A DNA stretch of 64,000 nt, taken from NCBI GenBank assembly GCA_945895265.1, contig CAMDEF010000001.1, forward strand, positions 124,001 to 188,000, read 5' to 3'. The notes below the pieces were generated by a model. It was not told the origin of the DNA and ran no database searches. It saw nothing but the letters and a program-made list of their open reading frames with translations. This document shows positions 45,649 to 54,414 of the stretch, one piece after another. Position 1 is the stretch's first letter. Each line of letters opens with the position of its first letter. This DNA comes from Bordetella parapertussis. Lineage in GTDB: Bacteria; Pseudomonadota; Gammaproteobacteria; Burkholderiales; Burkholderiaceae_B. Position numbers and translations under genes: made by a program.

Positions 45649-45921
45649 CTACCCCGTATTTTTTGCGAAGTAATACGTCACACTGACCAGTAACGTTGAT
45701 GTGTAGATCAAGGTTAAAAGGATCTTCCAGGTTTGCGCGTTTACGGCTTGGTGGATACGGTTAATGTCGCGGCGAATACCTGAAACATTTCGTTGAATGC
45801 TTGAGATTTCACGATGAATATCTGAGATTTCACGACACAGTTTCACTTCAAGCCGAGAAAGGTCCTCACGCGTTGCTACGGTTGCCAAGGCTGCTTCGAG
45901 TTTTTCTACACGCAATTGCAT
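45649..45921 (-). CDS. Small coiled-coil membrane-anchored protein
   Basis: A 90-residue protein: head MQLRVEKLEAALATVATRED, a coiled-coil middle with near repeats (SDIHREISSIQRNVSGIRRD) and a C-terminal membrane segment (KILLTLIYTSTLLVSVTYYF). AGAGGG lies ahead of the ATG. It opens a three-gene operon of related proteins. Its head and tail match the 59-residue protein at 45104-45283, and its head matches the 18547-18972 protein. Confidence 0.75.
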   Translation of the reverse strand: MQLRVEKLEAALATVATREDLSRLEVKLCREISDIHREISSIQRNVSGIRRDINRIHQAVNAQTWKILLTLIYTSTLLVSVTYYFAKNTG

Positions 45922-46105
45922 CGTGAGCCCTCTTTGTTGAACAAAGAGAATTCTACGGACATCTTCAACATGGTCAACGCGACTTGAGCAAGAAGTTTTT
46001 GCGGTTTACAAATTGTTACTAATTGTTAGCCGCATCCTGCCCTCTCTGCACCAAAGGCACCGCAGGGGCAACGGCATTGATAACAGCAGCTTTGCTAAAG
46101 CCCTT

Positions 46106-47587
46106 TCACCGCGCCTTCAAATACTCACTTTCAATCGCCTCAAAAACTTCTACAGGCACGGTATCAGCAAATTTTTTGCGGCGATTAATTGACAGTTTTC
46201 CGTTTTGCTCCATGCACGACAAGACCAACACATTGAGATCTTTGCCTCGCACGTCATAGCGGCTATCTATCGCGCGATAGATCAAGTCGTATCGCGCCAA
46301 GAACTCGGCCTCTTCTTTCAAATCTTTTTCAAGCGCTTGTTCAGCCATCTCTAGCCCAAACTCAACGCAGGCCGTTGCATTCCAATAGCGGTACAAAGAC
46401 TCGTCAGAATTGAAGGTCATCTGGTAGTCGTCACCGTCGATCCATCGCACGTCCCAACGCTTACGCGCAGGGGCTGAGAAACTCTTTAACGCAGCCAGGT
46501 AGTTCTCTTCATTGCGCTTCATGGCGCTTGACACCGGCAACAACAGGCCATTTTTTAAGAGCCCAGACTGACAGAGCGCGTGGTGAAATAAAAACCGCGA
46601 CAAACGTCCGTTGCCATCCATAAAGGGATGAATAAAGACAAACCCAAATGACACAATTGACGCAGCGATTAGGGGATCCACTTGTTTAGGCGCACTGTTG
46701 GCAAACTCAAGCAAACCGCTCATCAGACTGCCAACTAGCGTTGGCGGCGGCGGCACATAGGTCACCCCCGCGGCACCACGCAGCGCGCTGCTGAGCCAAT
46801 TTTGTTGATGCCGGTAGTGCGTGGCCCGATCAAAGGGGTTTGTGATTGCGGTATTTTGCAAACTCACCAAATACTCTTCATCTAAGTGCGAAGCAAGAGA
46901 CGCCTGTTTAAGCAACTCGACAAACGCCTCGGCCTTGCCTGAGCTTGGTGTTTCTCGCTCGATCTCAAACGAACTTTTAGTTTCGTTTAAGTACGCCAAG
47001 GACATGGCACGCTCTGAGGCGCTTACACCTAGTTGTGATAAAAAATCATTGGCTCTTTGTAAAATATTGGCGTCGAGTAAACGACTTAAGCGAGTGGTTC
47101 TTTTAACCGTTACGCAATAATCCAATGAACCCAAACCGTTAAAGTTAACGCGCCACTTTGCGTTGCGTTGGCTAGGGCCAGTGACGTATTTTTTTGGATC
47201 AAATAAGTTAACTAAAGCCCCTGTGACTGTTGGTGCACCTTCGAGCTCTTGCTGATTAAAGGCCTCCCACAAAAAGCAGGCGGTGCGAATATAAACACCT
47301 GTTGGCGCTTCTGTCAGTGCTGCCAACAGCTCTTGCCCTGGGATTTTTTTTAACGCCTGCGAGAGCAACTGCAGATCAGTGCCTTCGTGTTTTAAGGCAA
47401 ATAGCAGATGACTTAACGGGTCATCAGCTTTAGGGGCGACATTTAAAGGGATCAGCAGAGCGTCGTCAGCCGACGTCACCTTACTAACCGCGGCAAGACG
47501 CGCAGGCACAGTGGGCCCAAGGGCGCTGAGGCCCAACTGACTTTTTACTTGTGAGTAACCGAATTCAATGTTTTTTTTGCTATTCAT
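46106..47587 (-). CDS. Fic-domain protein (probable AMP-transferase)
   Basis: A 493-residue protein with a complete Fic motif HPFMDGNGRLSR near residue 325, preceded by the flap region and FGFVFI. Fic proteins usually move AMP from ATP to a target hydroxyl. The long N-terminal region (1-200) is helical and may recognise the target; the C-terminal 100 residues resemble a winged helix (LEKDLKEEAEFLARYDLIYR and on). No separate antitoxin gene lies next to it, so any inhibitory helix should be internal. Its upstream gap is AT-rich and contains a TATAAT. Confidence 0.88.
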   Translation of the reverse strand: MNSKKNIEFGYSQVKSQLGLSALGPTVPARLAAVSKVTSADDALLIPLNVAPKADDPLSHLLFALKHEGTDLQLLSQALKKIPGQELLAALTEAPTGVYIRTACFLWEAFNQQELEGAPTVTGALVNLFDPKKYVTGPSQRNAKWRVNFNGLGSLDYCVTVKRTTRLSRLLDANILQRANDFLSQLGVSASERAMSLAYLNETKSSFEIERETPSSGKAEAFVELLKQASLASHLDEEYLVSLQNTAITNPFDRATHYRHQQNWLSSALRGAAGVTYVPPPPTLVGSLMSGLLEFANSAPKQVDPLIAASIVSFGFVFIHPFMDGNGRLSRFLFHHALCQSGLLKNGLLLPVSSAMKRNEENYLAALKSFSAPARKRWDVRWIDGDDYQMTFNSDESLYRYWNATACVEFGLEMAEQALEKDLKEEAEFLARYDLIYRAIDSRYDVRGKDLNVLVLSCMEQNGKLSINRRKKFADTVPVEVFEAIESEYLKAR

Positions 47588-47715
47588 CTAACTTTTTTGG
47601 ACAAATAACCATTTTTTCTTACAAAGTACTGCTTTATTATATTTTTTCGTACATTGAAAAATTTGATGGCTACCAGTGACTCTGCGATCGAGGCCCGTAT
47701 GAACGCTGCCTCACT

Positions 47716-49044
47716 TCAATCGAAAGACAGTCTGTGCCCCGCCGCGACGCGTGCTCGGTCTTCCGCGTGAACGCCCCATTCTTGACCAAGCTTTGGCCAT
47801 GTTGAAAAAGCGTCAATCGTTTCATCCAGTATCAAGCTGGGATGACTAATACCAAACTTCTGGCCGACCGCTAGAAGTTCTTCTCGAGTGAAGCCATCTG
47901 CGTGACCTGCTAATGTCATTTGATGCTGACGCGTGTAACCGACACCCGCCGAATACGTCAGATCGTAGGCGGGTGCCAGCTCCCAACCCGAAGATTTTTC
48001 CTTCATCAGGAAAGAGATATTTTTCACGTGATCATCCTGATTGCGGCCGATCACGTTAAAAATCATCCGTCGATAGGCTTGATCCATCGCTGAGTAGCCT
48101 AGATGTAATTCTTGGATGAGACGCAACCACGACTCGTAGCTGTACGCACCGGGCAAGTTGTAATCCACATGAGTCATACCCGCCAAACTGTGCATATGGT
48201 GTTTACTTGTTTGCTTTCTGTCGAAGCGTCTTGTCATAAAGTGAAAGAGGCCGCCATCTTCTAGGTAGCTCACTTCCTCCATTTCAATACCGAGTTGCTT
48301 AGCCAACAGCGCGTAGGTGTACTCAATGCGATTAAAGGGCTTTGCCTTGTTATCGCGCTCACTCGCCGAATTGACACCGTCAAACTTAATGAGCCAATGT
48401 TCTTCACCCGTGCGGTGCTTTGCAAAGCCTGAGCGAACCTTATTTTTCTCGCGATCCCACAAAATCAAGGCTTTGGGGCGGGCGCCACCTGCTGAGCCCC
48501 CGACTCGCATGATGTCGTGGATCGCATCACCTGTCTCACCTTCAATCAAGCGTCGCGCCGATTCGACTAGACTCTTTATTTCTAGCGCCCGCTCTTCTTC
48601 AGGGCTTTTACGCTGTAAGTGAGGCGCATATTCAAGAGCACCCATCGCACGATTACCAACGTACAGTAAGCGCTGCACTGGGCTCAAAGACTTTTCGAAT
48701 TCTCCGCGCTCTTCGAAATACTTTTTAATAATCAAGTTGCCGAACGTATCGGGCAAAGAATCAGCCAACACGCCCGGTAAACCCATGAAAGCGTCTTGAC
48801 GCAGTAACTCAGGAAACTCAAACGTCCGCGACTCAAGTGGCAAAAACTTTGGTGAAAGTGCCACCCCACCACTGCGAAGGTAGTCACCGTCGTATGAAAA
48901 CCCAATACGCCCATTTTCGTATTCAAGGACTGCAGCAACCACTTCACCCCAAAGCTGAATATTGGCCTTGGCAAGAACCTTGAGACCCGTGTTGCGACTG
49001 CGCGGTTTTGGCGAGATTGTTTTAGCTTTTGCTGTGTCGGTCAT
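47716..49044 (-). CDS. hipA: HipA-family serine/threonine kinase toxin
   Basis: A 442-residue protein with the HipA N-terminal subdomain 1 (VAAVLEYENGRIGFSYDGDY), the ATP-binding region RVGGSAGGARPKALI, and the catalytic-metal motif FNVIGRNQDDHVKNISFLM. HipA phosphorylates glutamyl-tRNA synthetase in E. coli and causes growth arrest; the target here is inferred only. The hipB antitoxin lies 28 bases upstream in the same operon. Confidence 0.92.
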   Translation of the reverse strand: MTDTAKAKTISPKPRSRNTGLKVLAKANIQLWGEVVAAVLEYENGRIGFSYDGDYLRSGGVALSPKFLPLESRTFEFPELLRQDAFMGLPGVLADSLPDTFGNLIIKKYFEERGEFEKSLSPVQRLLYVGNRAMGALEYAPHLQRKSPEEERALEIKSLVESARRLIEGETGDAIHDIMRVGGSAGGARPKALILWDREKNKVRSGFAKHRTGEEHWLIKFDGVNSASERDNKAKPFNRIEYTYALLAKQLGIEMEEVSYLEDGGLFHFMTRRFDRKQTSKHHMHSLAGMTHVDYNLPGAYSYESWLRLIQELHLGYSAMDQAYRRMIFNVIGRNQDDHVKNISFLMKEKSSGWELAPAYDLTYSAGVGYTRQHQMTLAGHADGFTREELLAVGQKFGISHPSLILDETIDAFSTWPKLGQEWGVHAEDRARVAAGHRLSFD

Positions 49045-49072
49045 GTTTTGGTGAGCAAAGGGATTCTAGAGA

Positions 49073-49390
49073 TTAGGTTTTTAAAGAGGCTGTACGGTAA
49101 GCGCGCAGCCGAGGTTGGCCACGAGCTGAAAGCGCCTCGCCACTGGGCAGCACATCGGGCAGCGCAGTATTTAAAGCGCCCAGCAACTGCAGTGCACGCA
49201 GCACCTTCATGACTGTACTTAAGCGCACATCGCGCCCTGCCTCAAGATCCATAATCGTTTTACGATTTAGGCCAGTGCGCTCAGCAAGCATCTCGGTTGT
49301 GAGGTTGCGCGCAAGCCGCCTTGCACGCAATCTGACACCGAATTCAACCATATTCTCAAAATCTGCTAAAAAGTCACCTATAGAGGTCAT
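49073..49390 (-). CDS. hipB: HipB-family Xre antitoxin
   Basis: ATG at 49390 gives 105 residues (MTSIGDFLADFENMVEFGVR); a TTG three codons earlier is less likely. The HTH is LARNLTTEMLAERTGLNRKT followed by IMDLEAGRDVRLSTVMKVLR. It represses the operon and neutralises HipA. The C-terminus (LPSGEALSARGQPRLRAYRT) is disordered, as in other HipB proteins. A long inverted repeat upstream is the probable operator. Confidence 0.9.
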   Translation of the reverse strand: MTSIGDFLADFENMVEFGVRLRARRLARNLTTEMLAERTGLNRKTIMDLEAGRDVRLSTVMKVLRALQLLGALNTALPDVLPSGEALSARGQPRLRAYRTASLKT

Positions 49391-49424
49391 ATTTAACAAT
49401 TAAAGTAAATAAGATCCATTATAA

Positions 49425-49465
49425 TGGACTTTATGAATATTTTATATTTTTTATCATAAAGTCCA
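49425..49465. promoter_or_regulatory. 12-bp inverted repeat operator of hipBA
   Basis: Arms TGGACTTTATGA (49425-49436) and TCATAAAGTCCA (49454-49465) are perfect, separated by 17 AT-rich bases. A second palindrome CCATTATAATGG (49416-49427) touches the first arm and contains a TATAAT -10 on both strands. The element is 26-75 bp upstream of hipB, as expected for HipB binding. Confidence 0.75.
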
Positions 49466-49724
49466 ATATAGTAATCATATTGTCGTTTATTGATCATATA
49501 TGACCGTCAAAGCGGACATTAATAAATATTGAATAACTAAGCGAGTCAGGTTGCCAAAAAGTAGCCATGCACCAGCCGCTGTGCATTCTACGCAAGGCTT
49601 CACAACAAGCGCTGAACCCTGGCTAAAAATGTCATAGCCAGGCTAGTCCCCTTAACCTGCGAGATCTACGCATAAAGCCTAATCGTTTATGACCTAAGCA
49701 GCGACGGCGACACAAGACTCGTTT
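49466..49724. other. Gap between hipBA and the amidohydrolase-like gene
   Basis: No reading frame, strong dyad or T-run hairpin was seen here. It is AT-rich near hipB and ordinary near 49560-49720, so it is probably the upstream side of the hip promoter and the 3' end region of the gene that stops at 49725. Confidence 0.4.
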
Positions 49725-50729
49725 TTAAAAAACCGGCCGCCCATCCACCAACGCCTGAGCCGCTTGCTTTTGTGCAATATTGTCTAGATCGGTCTCGGTT
49801 AAACCAAGCAAACGAGTCGGGTTGGTTCTGACCATTTTTCTGACATCCGCTTCGGGCACACCAAGCATGAGAAAACTGCCGATGAGCATTCGCATGGTTT
49901 CAGAAGCAGGTGGGGCCCATTCAAAGAAATAATCTGTCGTCAAGATCACTTTGTCAGGGCTGATCTCAGACATGATGTTGACAAAATCTTTTACTTTGAT
50001 GCGTTGAAAGGCTGGCAGGCAGCCCAGGGCGCAAAACTCGCAGACGGCTCCGAGTGCGCACATATCTTTGATTTCTTGAAGATTGGCACCGACTGAATTG
50101 CTGTCTGGATGCGAGAAGATGACCTCTTCAATGCCGTAGTCTTTGGCGCCATCGGCGAGCGCAATAGATTCTTTGGGGGATACGTGACCGCTACACACGG
50201 TCATCCCATACTGACGTGCTGCATCGAGGCATTCGCGACATTCTGCGGTGAGTTTGCCGTGTGAATCTGTCAAGCGTATGCCTTTACCAGGCTTAAGCTT
50301 GCTTTCAGCACGATCAATAAAATGCCTCAAATGATGGCTCATACCGCCGCGTTCGATGTCGTTTTCAGCGCTCCAGGTGGGCATGAATAATATTTTTGCA
50401 CCTTGCTTGGCAGCAACTTCAATCGCCATCGGGTTCAAACCGCCTACGGTGTAGTTCAGCGTAATGCTCGGGTAAATTTCAAGGCCGGGTACCAAGTTCT
50501 TTAAATGATAGGCTCGCCCGACAGTCGGAAACATATGCGACTTGAGCACCACACCGGTCATCCCCGCATTGCGCGCGATCGACATCTCGTCGACGTCTTC
50601 CATTCGAGTCTTGCAGTCAAAACTAATTTCCGGATAGCCGTGGTGATGCAGATCAAAAGAGCCCTGTAATAAGCGATCGATTTTTGACGGCCCACCAGGA
50701 GGAAATGGGTAGGAGTGGGATATGGTCAT
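49725..50729 (-). CDS. DUF6282 / amidohydrolase-like TIM-barrel protein
   Basis: ATG at 50729 starts MTISHSYPFPPGG; the frame is open 28 codons further without support. The 334-residue protein has metal-ligand histidines H28-H29-H30 in DLHHHGYPE, VVLKSHMFPTVGRAYHL, VCSGHVSPKESIALADGA and VIFSHPDSNSVG plus TTDYFFEWAPP. This fits a metal-dependent hydrolase of the amidohydrolase type, whose substrate is unknown. It follows the small hydrolase gene on the same strand after 56 bp and may share its mRNA. Confidence 0.82.
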   Translation of the reverse strand: MTISHSYPFPPGGPSKIDRLLQGSFDLHHHGYPEISFDCKTRMEDVDEMSIARNAGMTGVVLKSHMFPTVGRAYHLKNLVPGLEIYPSITLNYTVGGLNPMAIEVAAKQGAKILFMPTWSAENDIERGGMSHHLRHFIDRAESKLKPGKGIRLTDSHGKLTAECRECLDAARQYGMTVCSGHVSPKESIALADGAKDYGIEEVIFSHPDSNSVGANLQEIKDMCALGAVCEFCALGCLPAFQRIKVKDFVNIMSEISPDKVILTTDYFFEWAPPASETMRMLIGSFLMLGVPEADVRKMVRTNPTRLLGLTETDLDNIAQKQAAQALVDGRPVF

Positions 50730-50785
50730 TAGGCTGCCTCTTTTGTGGTTTTCGAATAGTGTATCGAAAATCATGACAGCACAAG

Positions 50786-51343
50786 CTAGTGTGACTGCGA
50801 CTGAGCCATGCACCGCTTTAAAAACTCACCAAACAAAACCTCAAGTTGAGGCAGTACGCTGTTTAGTCGATGATCTGAATCCAAGATATGCAAGGCAGCC
50901 TTGTGCTGTTGCGCGAATTTAATCGAATGCCCGACCGGCACAACATCGTCATCCCAACCATGAACGATTTCAATAATCTCAGCGCTTGGCTTAGGCTCAT
51001 ACACCGCATAGGCAGACGCCACCTGCACATCAGCAAGGTAAAACGCAGGCGCCAGTAAATACAAACCCTTTACAGGATGACCTTTTGCACTCAAGGCCTC
51101 AGAGGCAACAGTCGAGACATAGCCGCCCATGCTTGAACCGACCAAGATCAACTGATCATGCGCTGGTAGGTCGTACGACAAGAGCTTTTGCACGCGTAGC
51201 TCTGGGTCATCCATACCGCTGTAGTCGACACTCAGAACTTGCGCCCCAGCGTGGCTGCCAACTTTGGCTAAGCGCTGAATCTTTGCGCCGTTTGGACCCG
51301 ACTCTTTGCCGTGTGAAAAAACGATTAGCGTTTGCTTGGTCAT
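50786..51343 (-). CDS. Small alpha/beta hydrolase (YcfP/YqiA-like)
   Basis: ATG at 51343 is preferred because AAAGG lies nine bases ahead; another ATG three codons earlier touches that site. The 185-residue protein has the nucleophile elbow LVGSSMGGYVS, FSHGKESGPNG as oxyanion loop, and acid/histidine near VHGWDDDVVPVGHS and LDSDHRL. It is a compact serine hydrolase. Its last 20 codons have a second, degraded copy at 52941-53009. Confidence 0.87.
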   Translation of the reverse strand: MTKQTLIVFSHGKESGPNGAKIQRLAKVGSHAGAQVLSVDYSGMDDPELRVQKLLSYDLPAHDQLILVGSSMGGYVSTVASEALSAKGHPVKGLYLLAPAFYLADVQVASAYAVYEPKPSAEIIEIVHGWDDDVVPVGHSIKFAQQHKAALHILDSDHRLNSVLPQLEVLFGEFLKRCMAQSQSH

Positions 51344-51413
51344 ATTGAACATCCTTTAAAAGTATCGCTCTGCTAAGTGACTTGCCTGTTTGTTCGAAAC
51401 CGCCTGGCTTGCC

Positions 51414-51487
51414 GACTTACTGACTTACCGACTTACTGACTTACTGACTTATCGAATTACCGATTTACCCGTTTAACCGTTTAACCG
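51414..51487. repeat. Degenerate 8-bp tandem repeat
   Basis: Successive octamers GACTTACT, GACTTACC, GACTTACT, GACTTACT, GACTTATC, GAATTACC and GATTTACC grade into GTTTAACC. The tract sits in non-coding DNA about 70 bp upstream of the small hydrolase start. The 200 bp on its far side, up to about 51770, show only weak, unsupported reading frames. Confidence 0.85.
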
Positions 51488-51770
51488 AACTCTCAGAACG
51501 CGCCGGCTAGCCCGAAGTCACAAAAAACCGTCAGTAAACGTCAACGATCAACCCTCAAAAAACGCCATATCTGCCGCCTTGGCGATGGTGAGTTTGCCAG
51601 TGCGCTTTGGATAGCCGCAACCCGTGTCAATAAAAACATGCGAGCCAACATCCTGGCGATTTCTATCGGCAAAAGTGTTGCTATTGCCTTTTTGCTATTA
51701 CCTTTTTTGGCACCTGAATTATTGGCCATTGCAACCTATGCATACTCTCAGTCACAAATCCTAGATTTCA

Positions 51771-52313
51771 CTATCTGGGTAAACAGTTTACTGTTGGCTC
51801 AGTGTCCAGTTTGGTCTGAGAAACGCACCAGTCGAATACTTTCGAGCCGATAGAATCGAAGTACTTTTTATCGTTGGCGCTAAATTTACTGCTCTCTGGA
51901 ACGTCAGTTTTTGCGCTCGTTAGTTTGTGGCATTGAACTGAAAACGTTTTTTGAGGATTCGGCAGGCAATCAGTGACAGAAAAATGTGAAAAATCAGGGT
52001 GGTTACGGCCTTGGCTGTACCCGTTTACGATTGGAGGCCGCGCTATCGTAAGTTTTTCAGTCGTTGTTGCCGTATGTTGGAGAACGCGACCAGTCCTCAG
52101 CGCGTGCCATGCTTCTCCAACCGCTAAAAAGTTGAAAGTCCAAGCGTCCGCTCTTAGCGAGACGCTGACAGTGATCAGGGCGACAACCCAGCACGCCAAT
52201 AGCCTTAAAAGCGTTCTCGTTTTTATACCTCGGTCATTTAACTTTTGGCCGAAGCGTAGGCGTCGGTTACCGATACTTGCGATGTCACTTACCTTGCAAT
52301 TCAATGCACTCAT
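51771..52313 (-). CDS. Unknown protein with one membrane segment
   Basis: A 180-residue protein starting at ATG 52313 (AGGAG six bases ahead; a second ATG directly upstream is too close to it). A hydrophobic segment lies at about 35-55 (LLRLLACWVVALITVSVSL); the rest is polar with four cysteines (CLPNPQKTFSVQCHKL, DWCVSQ, VNCLPR), which fits a periplasmic domain held by disulphides. No family recognised. Confidence 0.6.
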   Translation of the reverse strand: MSALNCKVSDIASIGNRRLRFGQKLNDRGIKTRTLLRLLACWVVALITVSVSLRADAWTFNFLAVGEAWHALRTGRVLQHTATTTEKLTIARPPIVNGYSQGRNHPDFSHFSVTDCLPNPQKTFSVQCHKLTSAKTDVPESSKFSANDKKYFDSIGSKVFDWCVSQTKLDTEPTVNCLPR

Positions 52314-52397
52314 CATGCTCTCCTATTTAGCCATTTCGACAGACGCCGGGCATGGCAATTTTGGATAACTCCGCCCCTTACTCACTCGCCTATTGCT

Positions 52398-52631
52398 TTA
52401 AAGACTGCTTAAAAAATCATTTACTTCGCCAAACCATTTGTCATCCATTTGTTCGGCGCTCAGCTGCTCAAGATCTTGTTCAAGTTCGGTCGCGTCTTCT
52501 TCTGTGACGGTGATATTGCTTGCACCGACAAAGACAGTTAAGACACTATCGATTTTCCAGATCTGAACTTTTTCACCAACAAACACTACTTCTGCGGGCA
52601 CAGCAGTGCCCCCCACGATTGCGCGTGCCAT
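52398..52631 (-). CDS. Small acidic protein downstream of a structured RNA leader
   Basis: A 77-residue protein (MARAIVGGTAVPAEVVFVGE, then FVGASNITVTEEDATELEQD) that looks like a small beta-rich head with an acidic helical tail. AGGGG lies eight bases before the ATG. It is unknown. The mRNA should begin with the RNA element at 52678-52801, so expression depends on read-through of its terminator. Confidence 0.65.
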   Translation of the reverse strand: MARAIVGGTAVPAEVVFVGEKVQIWKIDSVLTVFVGASNITVTEEDATELEQDLEQLSAEQMDDKWFGEVNDFLSSL

Positions 52632-52677
52632 AGGTATACCCCTGTAGTTGTCAAAGAACGTATTGGGCTAGAAATGC

Positions 52678-52801
52678 AAAAAGCCCCATCAAGAGGGGCT
52701 TTGAGTGGTTTAGTTATCTGAGTACAAGTCAGATCACATCCGCTGTAAGCGTAAGCACCTTTGCCTAGTAGGCTGGTTGCTGTGGGCTTTCGCCCCCTCT
52801 T
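52678..52801 (-). ncRNA. Candidate structured leader RNA with terminator switch, copy 1
   Basis: On the minus strand an 8-bp closing stem AAGAGGGG (52794-52801) pairs with CCCCTCTT (52691-52698). The same CCCC (52695-52698) is also the 5' arm of a terminator GCCCC/GGGGC ending in TTTTT (52678-52682), so the two structures exclude each other. The interior carries a GAAA-loop hairpin, then CAACC, a GCCTA/TAGGC hairpin, AAAGGTG, AGCGGATGTG, an ATCTGA/TCAGAT hairpin and AACTAA. The same order of conserved words occurs in the leader at 61512-61631. The terminator also lies downstream of the VWA gene. No known riboswitch class was recognised. Confidence 0.65.
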
Positions 52802-52940
52802 AATGTAAGTGTGATTTTAGCGGTAGATCGAGATAAAGTACAGCAATAAATTCACTCAATCAAAAAAGGCCTATTTGATCGCTTCACTATTAAGTGCTCA
52901 TGCCAATCGCCGTTTCGGGCCGAAGGAAATACAACACAGC

Positions 52941-53009
52941 CTAAGCCGTGTACCGCTTCAAAAAATCAACAAACAAGACCTCAAGCTCAGGCAGCACGTT
53001 GTTTAGCGT
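52941..53009 (-). pseudogene. Remnant of an alpha/beta hydrolase C-terminus
   Basis: The minus-strand reading LNNVLPELEVLFVDFLKRYTA matches the end of the hydrolase at 50786-51343 (LNSVLPQLEVLFGEFLKRCMA), and the DNA is alike over about 65 bp. Upstream of this the similarity ends, so only the 3' tip of a former paralogue is left beside the VWA gene. Confidence 0.8.
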
Positions 53010-53085
53010 TGACAGAGGCGGCGGTCGTGGCCCTGTTTGCTGAACAATCGATTGCGACGACCATCGCAACCGATCGCAAAAAACT

Positions 53086-54414
53086 TTACAGCCCAGAGCC
53101 ACGCCCTTGATTTTCTTTGCGACGCAACCAGGCAGGCTTGGTGACTTCTTCTTGCATGCTTTGAAATTGCCCTTCATCGACTTCAGACAAGCGGCTCTTC
53201 ATACGGTTTGATGAATACATTAATTCTTTTTCCATACGCTCGTGATCGCGATTAGCCAACAGATCCGCCAAGACACCCACTGTTGCCTGTAACCAAGGGT
53301 TGTCTTGTGCGCGATCGCGCAACTCATTGAGCATGCGCTCGACTGCGCGCCAATCGCGATGGCGAACGGCCTCGCGCGCCATACGTTGTAAGTCAGCCGC
53401 CTCGATTTCATTGAAACGACCCGCCACGCGTTCGTCGCTTGGCATCTCACGCCAAGCCTGGCCTGACACTACAGGCAACGGGCCTAAGCTTGCGCTAAAC
53501 GTGTGCTCGACGCCTACTGCGTCAGTTGCCTTAACTGTCACGCGCAACAAAGCCTCAGTTTCGTCTTGCAACTGACCGTCAAGCGCCTCGTGCATGGGTA
53601 CAGACAGCGCCATCCAGGCTTCTGAATTTGCGGCGATTGACACCAAGCGCCACGCGTTACGGCCACGGCTTGGGTAATCGTTATGCATCGTCCAGCGCTG
53701 CGCTGGGCTTTGCATCGTCAAGGTGACATTACGCCATACCGTGTGCGCCAACAAGCCAAGTTCGGCCTCAAAGGGTTCAGCCAAATCAGCAGCGCGATCA
53801 CCATACATGGCTGTACCCTGCCCTGCGGTCGCCATTTCAGTCATCAATTCTTCGTTAAAGCCCAGGCCAATACCAACCGTGCTAGTCGTTACGCCAGTGC
53901 GAGCAAGTTGGCTGACTTGTGCGCAAATGCCTTGGGTGCTGACAAGTCCGTGATTCGCTTGACCATCCGACAAGAGCATGACACGACAGATACGATTGGC
54001 GTCAGCGCGTGGGGCGATCTGTTCGGCACCGGCCAACCAACCGCCATGCAGGTTGGTACTGCCTCCGGTACGCACGTTGGCCAGCAGACGAGTAATAACG
54101 CCGCGCACTGCTTGAACCGAGCTAAGTGGCAACAACACAGCAACGTCATCGTCATAGATAATGATGCTGACTTCGTCTTCGTCATGCAGGCGCCCAATCA
54201 AGTCGTGTGTGCAATCAACCGCTGCACGCAATTTACCGCCCGACATCGAGCCAGAGCGATCAATCACGATCGCCAAAGAGATTGGCGTGCGCACTTGGTT
54301 GGGGTTCGGTTGTGGGCGCAAACGCACCAATACTTGTAAGGGCTGCGTGCCGGTTTCGGCGATTGCAGGTTTATTAGGCGTCAGAATAATTTCTAAGGGG
54401 TAAGGTGTGCTCAT
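53086..54414 (-). CDS. VWA-domain protein (YfbK/CaCC-like)
   Basis: A 442-residue protein with no signal peptide. The VWA domain begins near residue 43 with LAIVIDRSGSMSGGKLRAAV (intact MIDAS DxSxS), continues with VRTGGSTNLHGGWLAGAEQI and VMLLSDGQANHG. The C-terminal part (residues 250-440) is beta-rich then helical (VRHRDWRAVERMLNELRDRA). GGAG lies seven bases before ATG. It follows a MerR-like coiled-coil gene and is the last gene of the MoxR-linked series. VWA proteins of this type work as adaptors for MoxR AAA+ ATPases. Confidence 0.88.
   Translation of the reverse strand: MSTPYPLEIILTPNKPAIAETGTQPLQVLVRLRPQPNPNQVRTPISLAIVIDRSGSMSGGKLRAAVDCTHDLIGRLHDEDEVSIIIYDDDVAVLLPLSSVQAVRGVITRLLANVRTGGSTNLHGGWLAGAEQIAPRADANRICRVMLLSDGQANHGLVSTQGICAQVSQLARTGVTTSTVGIGLGFNEELMTEMATAGQGTAMYGDRAADLAEPFEAELGLLAHTVWRNVTLTMQSPAQRWTMHNDYPSRGRNAWRLVSIAANSEAWMALSVPMHEALDGQLQDETEALLRVTVKATDAVGVEHTFSASLGPLPVVSGQAWREMPSDERVAGRFNEIEAADLQRMAREAVRHRDWRAVERMLNELRDRAQDNPWLQATVGVLADLLANRDHERMEKELMYSSNRMKSRLSEVDEGQFQSMQEEVTKPAWLRRKENQGRGSGL

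Noticed and set aside
51638..51853. Plus-strand 71-residue frame with a hydrophobic stretch
   Set aside because: It overlaps the 3' end of the better supported minus gene (AGGAG site, 180 residues) and has no ribosome site.
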